Shown: one piece after another, positions 26,757 to 34,600 of the stretch | Layout of the letters: each line of letters opens with the position of its first letter | How positions within the stretch are numbered: the stretch's first letter is position 1 | DNA from: Segetibacter sp. | GTDB taxonomy: Bacteria; Bacteroidota; Bacteroidia; Chitinophagales; Chitinophagaceae | NCBI GenBank assembly: GCA_028288485.1 | Contig: JAQBNO010000103.1 | Location: forward strand, 1 to 56,666 | Length of the DNA stretch: 56,666 bases | Direction: 5' to 3' | Notes under the pieces: generated by a model | What the model was told of the DNA's origin: nothing | The model's input: the letters and a program-made list of their open reading frames with translations, nothing else | Database searches by the model: none | Program-made: the position numbers and the translations under genes

Positions 26757-27944
26757 ATGAAGATCTCGTTTGACAATACCGAAAATGCGTTCGCCTATAA
26801 AGCAGACAAAGAGTTGAAGTTGGCTCGTTTTCTGTTTGCTTCTATGGGTTTTCAATGGCTAGCAGATGCAGGGGTTCGGTTAACGCCGTTTGCCATGAAA
26901 ACAGGTTTGCCTGTTTTAGGGCTGATACGTAAAACCATTTTTAAACAATTTATTGGCGGCGAAACGCTTGAAGAAACAGCCGTAGCAGGAGATGTTCTGT
27001 CGAAATTTGGTGTAGATGTTATTCTGGATTACGGGGTCGAAGGCAAAGAAGGTGAGGCTAATTTTGAACATGCAACAGAAGAATTTATAAAGGCTATTAA
27101 TTACGCTGCAGGTCGTACCAACGTTCCGTTTATTAGCATAAAAATTACCGGTTTTGCACGGTTTAAATTATTAGAAAGATTACAGCAAGTGTCGCGTTTT
27201 GGCTCAGAAATACATGACAACGAAGCGGAAATAGGCGAATGGCAACGCGTAAAAGACAGAGTGTACAGGATATGCAGTAAAGCTGCAGAAAAAAATATTG
27301 GCGTTCTGGTAGATGCTGAAGAAAGCTGGATACAGGATCCGGTGGACAGGCTGACAATAGAAATGATGGAAATCTTTAACAAAGAGAAACCGGTTGTTTA
27401 CAACACTATTCAATTATATAGGCACGACAGATTAAATTTTTTAAAGCAGTCATACCGCATAGCACAGCAACAAAACTTTATATTAGGTGTAAAGCTGGTA
27501 CGCGGCGCATACATGGAAAAAGAAAGAGCGCGTGCTGCTGCCAGGCAGGTTCTGTCGCCCATTCAACTTAACAAGCAAAGCACCGATGCTGACTACGATG
27601 CCTCCGTTGAATTTTGCATCGATAACGTAGATAACATATCCTGCATTATTGCTACCCACAATGAGAAAAGCAACCTGAAGGCAGTTGAACTAATGGAGCA
27701 GAAAGCCTTGCCTTTTCACCATCCGCATGTGCATTTTTCGCAGTTGTATGGCATGAGTGATTATATCACTTTTAACCTTGCCAAAGCCGGTATTTCAGTT
27801 AGCAAATATTTGCCCTTCGGTCCCATTACCGATGTTATCCCTTACCTGATGCGTCGTGCCCAGGAAAATAGCAGCATTAGCGGACAAACAGGAAGAGAAC
27901 TAAGCCTTATTAAAAAGGAAATAACGCGAAGAAAACAACGCTAA
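26757..27944 (+). CDS. Proline dehydrogenase
   Basis: 395 aa from ATG 26757, which starts at the conserved MKISFDNTE block; the open frame reaches back to 26688 but those residues look unrelated. TIM-barrel FAD enzyme with the proline dehydrogenase hallmarks LVRGAYMEKER, KYLPFGP and PYLMRRAQEN (the RRxxEN substrate motif). Oxidises L-proline to 1-pyrroline-5-carboxylate, passing electrons to quinone at the inner membrane. Follows P5CDH by about 150 nt, completing proline to glutamate. Its stop overlaps by four bases the end of an SDR remnant on the opposite strand. Confidence 0.93.
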   Translation: MKISFDNTENAFAYKADKELKLARFLFASMGFQWLADAGVRLTPFAMKTGLPVLGLIRKTIFKQFIGGETLEETAVAGDVLSKFGVDVILDYGVEGKEGEANFEHATEEFIKAINYAAGRTNVPFISIKITGFARFKLLERLQQVSRFGSEIHDNEAEIGEWQRVKDRVYRICSKAAEKNIGVLVDAEESWIQDPVDRLTIEMMEIFNKEKPVVYNTIQLYRHDRLNFLKQSYRIAQQQNFILGVKLVRGAYMEKERARAAARQVLSPIQLNKQSTDADYDASVEFCIDNVDNISCIIATHNEKSNLKAVELMEQKALPFHHPHVHFSQLYGMSDYITFNLAKAGISVSKYLPFGPITDVIPYLMRRAQENSSISGQTGRELSLIKKEITRRKQR

Positions 27945-28222
27945 CTTTTGCTGACTATTGTGTTAGCATTGGAAGATATTGAAATAATATGCCCTGAACG
28001 TTGCTTATGCATAATTGGCAAAACGGCACGGGTTACTATCATAGGACCAACTAAACTCGTCTGTAATTGCTGTCCGATTTCTTCCTGTGTTAATTCCTCA
28101 AAGAAGCCTGCTATAAAGTTGGCGGTATTGTTTACCAACACATCAATCCTACCGAACTGCGCGTCGCTCACATGATAATTCAATAGGCAACAGCATAACT
28201 TCTCCTTTTTAACAAAAACCAC
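27941..28222 (-). pseudogene. Short-chain dehydrogenase (SDR) remnant
   Basis: The 93-aa frame holds only the middle of an SDR: GRIDVLVNNTANFIAGF, where the family has VLVNNAG, then the helix FEELTQEEIGQQLQTSLVGP, MIVTRAVLPIM and SGHIISISS. The N-terminal GxxxGxG cofactor motif and the YxxxK active site with the C-terminal third are absent. Homology is confined to about 27955-28156; the first 20 residues are unrelated. It is a decayed fragment, tail-to-tail with proline dehydrogenase. Confidence 0.75.
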
Positions 28223-28259
28223 TACTGCAAAAGGTACAGAAACACTACAACCTCTTTTC

Positions 28260-28292
28260 GTCGATTTTTTTTGTCGATTTTTTTGTCGATTT
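28260..28292. repeat. Short tandem repeat GTCGATTTTTTT
   Basis: Two near-identical units of 13 and 12 nt plus a partial third (GTCGATTT). Unit length changes by one T, typical of slippage. No function evident. Confidence 0.75.
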
Positions 28293-28393
28293 ACGTTAGG
28301 TCTGCTGATGTAAAGTTAAAAAGTAGAAAAGTGAGGTTCGTGTTACAAAAAGATGAAAATCAAAACGTTGTTGTAAACCTTTGTAAAAACAAA

Positions 28394-28419
28394 TAAGGAT
28401 TACATTGCTGTAATCCTTA
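28394..28419 (-). terminator. Intrinsic terminator of tRNA-Cys
   Basis: Perfect 11-bp stem (TAAGGATTACA / TGTAATCCTTA) with a 4-nt loop; read on the minus strand it is followed by a T-rich TTTGTTTTTAC tract. It lies 7 nt beyond the tRNA 3' end. Confidence 0.75.
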
Positions 28420-28425
28420 CTTCAG

Positions 28426-28496
28426 AGGTCCCGAGCGGATTCGAACCGCTGTGGAAGCTTTTGCAGAGCTCTACCTAGCCTCTCGGTCACAGGACC
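28426..28496 (-). tRNA. tRNA-Cys (anticodon GCA)
   Basis: Read on the minus strand: acceptor stem GGTCCTG pairs with CGGGACC, D arm ACC-GGT, anticodon stem GAGCT/AGCTT around the loop CTGCAAA (anticodon GCA), T arm AGCGG-TTCGAAT-CCGCT. The discriminator base is U, as usual for tRNA-Cys. CCA is not encoded and would be added after transcription. Confidence 0.93.
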
Positions 28497-28865
28497 ATTT
28501 ATGTTCAGATTGGAAAACCGGATGCAAACAAACCCCCTGATTTTCCGGCTGCAAAAATAGGGCAAAACGTTTAAACCAAAAACTGAAAATTAAAAATGCC
28601 ATCATTATCTCCCCTATTTTTGCTGGGCATCAATTGATTTTGCTGGAAATTAATGGCAGATCGCAGTAAAAGCTGCAAAGTGATTTTCCGGTAAAGTGAT
28701 TCGACCCCTGGGCTTTGCTCGGGGTAAAAACAGCCACGCTCTGTTCATTTACAAGTAAAGAGTTGAACTGAACGTAACACGATGATGACATAAGAAATAA
28801 AAGCGGGTATTAAAAAATATAAGAGAAAACCCGTACTAAAGCAACATTAAATCTGTAACAACGAT
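28497..28865. other. Intergenic region upstream of nucleoside phosphorylase
   Basis: 369 nt, presumably with the divergent promoters of tRNA-Cys and the phosphorylase. Near 28771-28788 there is a weak resemblance to an R-type repeat end (GTAACACGATGATG). No gene seen. Confidence 0.5.
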
Positions 28866-29741
28866 ATGGTAAAAATTGCAGAAAGTGAATTGATCCTGAA
28901 CAGCCGGGGAGCAATTTATCACCTTGACGTGCGGCCCGAAGAGCTGGCAGGAACTGTGATTACAGTAGGCGATCCGGACCGTGTAAAGGAAGTAAGTAAA
29001 CGTTTTGACAGCATAGAATGTAAATCTCAGCACAGGGAATTCGTTACCCATACCGGTTATTTAGGTAACAAAAGAATTTCAGTCGTTTCTACAGGCATTG
29101 GCCCCGATAATATTGACATTGTTGTAAATGAACTCGATGCACTGGTAAATATTGATTTTACTACCCGAACCATTCAACCTGAGTTAACGCATCTGACGAT
29201 TATCAGGCTGGGAACCTCGGGCGCTTTGCAGGAAGATATACCGGTTGATAGCATGGTAGTATCTACACACGGGCTGGGAATAGACAACCTGCTGAACTAT
29301 TACCGGCACGACAATAACGAGGAAGAGATGCAGATCATTCAGCAGTTTGTTGCTCATACGCAAATCAGCAGCAACTTTTCTCATCCTTATATCAGCACTG
29401 CAGGTTCTGGAGTTTTAAAGCATTTTGTGAATGGGTATTACCACGGAATAACCATTACCTGTCCTGGTTTTTACGGTCCGCAGGGAAGGGTATTGCGTTT
29501 AGGACTTACCAACCCCGACTTAATCGACAGGCTTTCCGAATTCAGTTTTGGACAGCACCGCATTACTAATTTTGAAATGGAAACCAGCGCTATCTACGGG
29601 CTGGGAAGATTGCTCGGACATCAATGCCTGAGCATAAGTGCAATCGTCGCAAACCGGATTAAAAAAGAATTCAGCAAAGATGGAAACGCTGCCGTGGCAA
29701 ATATGATTGAAAAATCTTTGGAAATAATAAGTGGAATGTAA
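28866..29741 (+). CDS. Nucleoside phosphorylase (uridine/purine phosphorylase family)
   Basis: 291 aa, NP-I family. Phosphate-binding VGDPDRV (33-39), the STGIGPDNIDI loop, RLGTSGAL strand and ribose-binding NFEMETSAIYGL near the C-terminus are all present. Catalyses phosphorolysis of nucleosides to base and (deoxy)ribose-1-phosphate in the cytoplasm, for salvage. Uridine phosphorylase is the likeliest activity given the similarity of layout, but purine specificity cannot be excluded. Monocistronic. Confidence 0.85.
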   Translation: MVKIAESELILNSRGAIYHLDVRPEELAGTVITVGDPDRVKEVSKRFDSIECKSQHREFVTHTGYLGNKRISVVSTGIGPDNIDIVVNELDALVNIDFTTRTIQPELTHLTIIRLGTSGALQEDIPVDSMVVSTHGLGIDNLLNYYRHDNNEEEMQIIQQFVAHTQISSNFSHPYISTAGSGVLKHFVNGYYHGITITCPGFYGPQGRVLRLGLTNPDLIDRLSEFSFGQHRITNFEMETSAIYGLGRLLGHQCLSISAIVANRIKKEFSKDGNAAVANMIEKSLEIISGM

Positions 29742-29862
29742 GTGCCGTAAATCGAGCGTAATCGTAAATAGCAACTGCGAAGAAACTGCGATTTACATTC
29801 GCGAAAAAACTTGCCACTGACCGCCAACTTGCAGTTAACAACCTGAAAAAGAATAATCCCCG

Positions 29863-30213
29863 ATGCTCAACCTTTCTCACCAAAAATCAGTTGTCTACCG
29901 GGTATCATTGAAGCTTGTAAAAGAGGTTTATAGTATCACTAAAAACATTGCGGCAGAAGAAAGCTTTGTGCTAAAGTCTCAACTTCGGCGCGCTGCAATT
30001 TCCGTATGTAGTAATATTGCTGAAGGATCATCCGGGAAACCAAAACCAGAAAAAAAAAGATTTTTTTAAATTTCAAGAAGTTCAGCGGTAGAAATAGATA
30101 CTCAGATTGAAATTGCACCTATAATTGAATATTTACAGGAAAATCAAATTGCAGAATTAGAAGCATACTTAGAAAGAGTTATTATGATGCTACGCAGCCG
30201 ATTGAGGAATTAG
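29863..30213 (+). pseudogene. Four-helix-bundle protein (S23/IVS family), frameshifted
   Basis: The first frame gives 68 aa with family features: SLKLVKEVYSITKNIAAEE, then LRRAAISVCSNIAEGSSGKP. It stops after an A8/T7 homopolymer run at 30052-30067. The family sequence resumes in another frame: SRSSAVEIDTQIEIAPIIEY and AELEAYLERVIMMLRSRL, ending at 30213. At least one frameshift in the homopolymer region separates the halves, so this is broken unless it is a sequencing error or programmed slippage. The family occurs as a free-standing small protein of unknown role and within 23S rRNA intervening sequences. Confidence 0.8.
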
Positions 30214-30445
30214 ATGGGGGAATAGGGATCGTTGATCGTAAAAGATCTTTGATCGCCCGCATCGCTAATCGCGAGGGAAGAACCAGGTGATTAACAATAA
30301 CAAAACAAACTGGCCACTACCGATTTAAAAACCCGCGATCTGCGATTTTAAAAATGTGCGAAGTAGGATGCAATAACTGGTGACTCACATTTCCAGACCT
30401 CGCGATGAACGATTTTAAAACTGGCGATTAACGCAACATAAAAAA
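30214..30445. other. Degenerate micro-repeat tract before dapF
   Basis: Several variants of GCGATTTTAAAA and GATCGTNNATCG-like units recur (about 30225-30270, 30320-30355, 30398-30432). No coding potential seen. Confidence 0.5.
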
Positions 30446-31231
30446 ATGAACATACCATTTTATAAATACCAGGGAACCGGAAACGATTTTGTTATTATCG
30501 ACAATCGTAAGGGAGAATACAGTCACCTGTCGAAGTCACAGGTAAAATTCATCTGTGAAAGGCGTTTCGGGATTGGAGCAGACGGACTGATGTTACTGAA
30601 CCTGAAAGAAGATTATGACTTCGAAATGAAATACTACAACGCCGATGGTGCCGAAAGTAGCATGTGCGGCAATGGCGGTCGTTGCCTTGTAAAGTTTGCT
30701 TACGACTTAGGCATTCGCAGAACAACTTATAACTTTCTTGCAGTCGACGGTCCTCACGAAGCTACTTTCGGAAACCAGGGCTGGGTGAGGTTGAAAATGA
30801 AGGATGTAAGTGAGATGGATGAAGACAATGGAAATTGTATTGTTGATACCGGCTCTCCACACTACGTTAAGATAGTAAACGATATAAAACACTACGATGT
30901 TTTTGAAGAAGGCAAACGTATACGTTATAGCAAAAAGTTTAAGCAGGAAGGTATTAATGTAAATTTCGTAGAGGTGGAACACAAGCAGATCTATGTGCGC
31001 ACATACGAGCGTGGCGTTGAGAACGAGACCTATAGTTGCGGCACAGGCGTAACTGCCAGTGCTTTGGCTTGTGCCCACAACCGGGGCTTCAACAGGGTAG
31101 AAGTGGAAACCCTTGGCGGAAACCTTGCTGTTGAATTTACAAAACTTGAAGACACTCATTTTAACGATATATGGCTTTGTGGTCCTGCCACTTTCGTTTT
31201 CAAGGGTGAAATAGAATTAAAGGCCTCATAA
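30446..31231 (+). CDS. dapF: Diaminopimelate epimerase
   Basis: 261 aa. Opens with the conserved YKYQGTGNDFV block; both catalytic cysteines are present, C74 in SSMCGNGGRC and C198 in ETYSCGTGVTA. Converts LL- to meso-diaminopimelate for lysine and peptidoglycan synthesis. Slightly shorter than the E. coli enzyme, as usual in Bacteroidota. Seventy-one nt before the CorA gene; no other lysine pathway gene is adjacent. Confidence 0.96.
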   Translation: MNIPFYKYQGTGNDFVIIDNRKGEYSHLSKSQVKFICERRFGIGADGLMLLNLKEDYDFEMKYYNADGAESSMCGNGGRCLVKFAYDLGIRRTTYNFLAVDGPHEATFGNQGWVRLKMKDVSEMDEDNGNCIVDTGSPHYVKIVNDIKHYDVFEEGKRIRYSKKFKQEGINVNFVEVEHKQIYVRTYERGVENETYSCGTGVTASALACAHNRGFNRVEVETLGGNLAVEFTKLEDTHFNDIWLCGPATFVFKGEIELKAS

Positions 31232-31302
31232 ATAACAGTAAGACTATCTTGCACACCACCTGTAGAATTATCTTTACAGAGTACAACCACTAGCATGTCT
31301 AC

Positions 31303-32253
31303 ATGATACAATATTTTAAAAACGTAAATAACCAGACTGTAGAAATAGACAAGCCCGAAAATGGAATTTGGGTCAATCTTGTTCCACCCTTTAAAGAAGA
31401 AGAGTTTTTTGAACTTGGAGAAGAACTGGAAATCCCGATAGAATTTTTAAGAGACTCGCTCGATATTGACGAACGACCCCGTTATGAAATTGAGGACAAT
31501 GTAAAGTTCCTTGTCATAAAAACACCTGCTGAAAACAATTCGTTTAACGACAGCGACGCCTTTTATATTACCATTCCCATTTGTATCATACTCACCCATA
31601 ACCATATTGTAACCGTTAATTCTTTCGATAACGGCGCCATTAAAAAGTTCCTGAATACTTTTCAAAAACGGCATCCCGATAAAAGGAACCTCATGGTGCT
31701 AAAGATCTTCGAAAAAGTGGTCACCAATTTTATGGATTACCTCAAAGAGATCAACCAACGGAGGAATTTACTCGAACAGAAGTTATACGATGCAAACCGT
31801 AACGAAGAGCTGCTCGAACTGGTTCGAATTCAAAAAAGCCTGGTATATTTTGTAACCGCACTTCGCAGCAACGAACTGCTGATGATGAAGCTGGAACGAA
31901 CCAATTTTTTAAGCTTAACCGATGACGAACGTGAAGAGTTAAGCGATTTAATAGTCGATAATTCACAGGCGCTTGAAATGGCAAACATTTATACCGACAT
32001 TTTAACTTCCACCTTAGATGCGTTTGCAAGCATCATTGCTAACAACCAAAACGAAGTTTTAAAGCGCCTTACCACGCTTACTTTAATCCTAACGGTTCCT
32101 ACCTTAATCGCCAGCATTTATGGTATGAACACCCCGATTCCTTATAAGAATTCACCCTATACTTTCTGGATCCCGGTTATAATCGCGTTTATCATATTAA
32201 TGGTAGCCAGCTTTAATTATTATAACCGAATTCGAAAAACAAAAGTCAAATAA
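31303..32253 (+). CDS. corA: CorA-family Mg2+/divalent cation transporter
   Basis: 316 aa. Large cytoplasmic N-terminal domain rich in charged helices, then two C-terminal membrane helices; the first ends with the signature IYGMNTP that forms the selectivity loop. Pentameric inner-membrane channel for magnesium or cobalt by family knowledge. The Nudix gene starts one base after its stop, indicating one transcript. Confidence 0.93.
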   Translation: MIQYFKNVNNQTVEIDKPENGIWVNLVPPFKEEEFFELGEELEIPIEFLRDSLDIDERPRYEIEDNVKFLVIKTPAENNSFNDSDAFYITIPICIILTHNHIVTVNSFDNGAIKKFLNTFQKRHPDKRNLMVLKIFEKVVTNFMDYLKEINQRRNLLEQKLYDANRNEELLELVRIQKSLVYFVTALRSNELLMMKLERTNFLSLTDDEREELSDLIVDNSQALEMANIYTDILTSTLDAFASIIANNQNEVLKRLTTLTLILTVPTLIASIYGMNTPIPYKNSPYTFWIPVIIAFIILMVASFNYYNRIRKTKVK

Positions 32254-32254
32254 T

Positions 32255-32737
32255 ATGATCAGTGTTCGTGTTTATGGTATTTTGATAGATAGCAAAAAGA
32301 GGGTTTTGGTAAGCGATGAGTTTATCCGTGGCAGTTATTATACAAAGTTCCCCGGTGGCGGATTAGAATTTGGTGAAGGCACACGGGACTGTTTAAAACG
32401 TGAGTTTAAAGAAGAGACAAATCTTGATGTAACTATCGGCGACCATGTTTATACGACCGATTTCTTCCAGATGTCTGCTTTCAATCCTGCTGACCAGATA
32501 CTTAGCATTTATTATTCTGTTCACACTACCGAACCTATTGGTCTTGTCACTAAAACAGCTTTATTCGATTTTGAGCCGCACCAGGTAGCAGACCCTACAA
32601 CTTCCTGCGAAGTTTTTCGCTGGGTAGAATGGAAAGACTTGAAGGAAGAAACAGTTTCACTTCCTATCGATAAGGTGGTCATTAAAGAGGTGAAAGCAAA
32701 AGCGGCAAGAGATGCGAAGTTGTATTCAATTCATTAG
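32255..32737 (+). CDS. Nudix hydrolase
   Basis: 160 aa. The Nudix box spans about residues 34-56: GGGLEFGEGTRDCLKREF followed by KEETNLDV, with all conserved Glu/Arg residues. Hydrolyses a nucleoside-diphosphate-linked compound; the substrate is unknown. Translationally coupled to corA (one-base gap). Confidence 0.9.
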   Translation: MISVRVYGILIDSKKRVLVSDEFIRGSYYTKFPGGGLEFGEGTRDCLKREFKEETNLDVTIGDHVYTTDFFQMSAFNPADQILSIYYSVHTTEPIGLVTKTALFDFEPHQVADPTTSCEVFRWVEWKDLKEETVSLPIDKVVIKEVKAKAARDAKLYSIH

Positions 32738-33135
32738 GTTCGCGGTTTCCGGCAGTTCTTCTTTTTGCGACGAACAGTAGAACTTTTTTCATCATCGTTG
32801 TGTCACTCACTTGTACTTGCAGATTCGCTACTGACCCTTTTCCCGCATTTATTCAAAGAGATTAAACTCATTCTACCACCGAATTTATAATAGCAAGTAC
32901 AGGAGCTACAATTGCGAAAAACTAGACAAGACCAACAATATACACCGTTTTGACTACAGACTTTTCTATTGTTTGAATCCTTGTTCTTCATTAATTGCAA
33001 AATTATTATCCCGACAGGCGGGTATTCTTATAGCTTCCCCAAATACTTGCATACTTACGTCCTATTTCTAATAATTTTGTTTAATGCGATTAGAAAAATA
33101 ATATTTAACCCTCACATTCTAGATATTAAACAACA
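32738..33135. other. Intergenic region with one repeat end
   Basis: 398 nt. Holds an R-type repeat end (32798-32816). A minus-strand frame of 65 aa (32803-33000) with several cysteines and YYKFGGRMSLISLNKCGK is open here but runs into the repeat and has no start context; not called. Confidence 0.5.
32798..32816 (+). repeat. Interspersed repeat end (R type)
   Basis: TTGTGTCACTCACTTGTAC, the exact reverse complement of the R ends of elements 1-3, preceded by CATCG as in other copies. No L-type partner is seen in the gap. Confidence 0.8.
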
Positions 33136-34593
33136 ATGGCTGTATTACGTGCGGAAGGATTAACGGTAAAACAAAACGGGCAAACCATTCTAAATAACAT
33201 CTCTTTTCGAATAGAACCGGGAGAACAATGGGCGATTACAGGACCATCAGGCAGCGGAAAAACGACGCTGCTAAAAACATTTGCGGGAAGACAATTTCAT
33301 ACCGGGCACATAACAATACATGAAGACAATCCTGCAGTAAAAAAGAAAGTAGTTTTAGTTGAACAACAACATCACTTCAAAAACCTTTCAAATACCAGCA
33401 ACTTCTATTACCAGCAACGGTTCAACTCACAAGACGCAGAAGATGCGATAACCGTTGAAGAAGACTTACGTAACGCCATTGCTAAGAATAAAGCAGCAAC
33501 TGAAGACTTGACTGAACTGGCAGAATTATTTGACATCAAAAAACTCTATACCGAGCGACTCATACAATTATCAAACGGTGAAAATAAGCGGCTGCAAATT
33601 GTAAAAGCGCTGCTGTTAAATCCGGCATTACTGTTACTCGATAATCCATTCACCGGTCTTGATGTAAAAAGCAGGCAAAGACTCGAAGAAGTTTTAGATA
33701 AGGTCGGCAAAAAAGGGATCCATATAATAATGGTAACATCGGTTGCCCACATGCCTTTTTTTATTACCAATGTGTTTTCGCTTTCGACTACCGGTTCTTA
33801 TTCTACTTCAGCAATAAAAGCATCTGAATGGAATGAAGCTCATGAAAAAAGTTCTTCTGCGTTTTCTTTTGACCATCAATTGTTAAAGGAACTTACCTCG
33901 GGCAAAAAGTATCCATCATTTGAATACGTAGTCAGGATGAAGAACGTGAACATTCAATACGATCACAAAATTTTAGACAACATAAACTGGGAAGTAAGAA
34001 ATGGCGAAAGATGGGCGTTATCAGGACCAAACGGCTCAGGAAAGTCGACATTACTGAGTCTTGTAAATGCCGACAATCCCCAGGCTTATGCTAACGAAAT
34101 TTACTTATTTGACAAAAGACGGGGAACAGGGGAAAGTATCTGGGATATCAAGAAAAAAACCGGCTTTGTGTCCCCCGAGCTTCACCTTTACTTTGAAAAA
34201 GGGACAAACTGCTTTGATGTAGTTGCTTCAGGATTATTCGATACAATTGGCTTATTCAGGAAAATAAATGAACAGCAGTCTTCACTTATTATAAAATGGA
34301 TGCAGTTACTTAAAATAGAACATGTGCGTCGAAAGTTTTTAAACCAGCTTTCCAATAGCGAACAACGCCTCGTATTGCTTGCACGGGCGCTTGTAAAAAA
34401 CCCGCCGTTACTTATTTTAGACGAACCCTGCCAGGGTTTGGATGACGAGCAAACAGCACTATTCAAAGCTATTATAAACGAGATCTGTATCACGGGAGAT
34501 AAGTCGCTCATTTATGTATCGCATTATACCAACGAAATTCCTGATTGTGTAACTAAATTTATCAGGCTGGAGAATGGAAAGAGGGTGGAATAA
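33136..34593 (+). CDS. ABC ATPase with two nucleotide-binding domains (ModF/PhrA-like)
   Basis: 485 aa, no membrane segment. NBD1: Walker A GPSGSGKTT (36-44), signature LSNGENKRL (145-153), Walker B LLLLDNPFTGLD. NBD2: Walker A GPNGSGKST (297-305), signature LSNSEQRL, Walker B LLILDEPCQGLD, H-loop YVSHYTNE. In NBD1 the catalytic Glu after Walker B is Asn (N170) and the switch-His position reads TS, so site 1 is probably poorly hydrolytic. The layout resembles ModF/PhrA, whose role is not well settled; no molybdate transporter genes are adjacent. Convergent with the symporter gene. Confidence 0.85.
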   Translation: MAVLRAEGLTVKQNGQTILNNISFRIEPGEQWAITGPSGSGKTTLLKTFAGRQFHTGHITIHEDNPAVKKKVVLVEQQHHFKNLSNTSNFYYQQRFNSQDAEDAITVEEDLRNAIAKNKAATEDLTELAELFDIKKLYTERLIQLSNGENKRLQIVKALLLNPALLLLDNPFTGLDVKSRQRLEEVLDKVGKKGIHIIMVTSVAHMPFFITNVFSLSTTGSYSTSAIKASEWNEAHEKSSSAFSFDHQLLKELTSGKKYPSFEYVVRMKNVNIQYDHKILDNINWEVRNGERWALSGPNGSGKSTLLSLVNADNPQAYANEIYLFDKRRGTGESIWDIKKKTGFVSPELHLYFEKGTNCFDVVASGLFDTIGLFRKINEQQSSLIIKWMQLLKIEHVRRKFLNQLSNSEQRLVLLARALVKNPPLLILDEPCQGLDDEQTALFKAIINEICITGDKSLIYVSHYTNEIPDCVTKFIRLENGKRVE

Positions 34594-34600
34594 ACATCTA

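Noticed and set aside
27948-28175. 75-aa frame antisense to the SDR remnant
   Set aside because: Shadow of the remnant, which shows family motifs on the minus strand.
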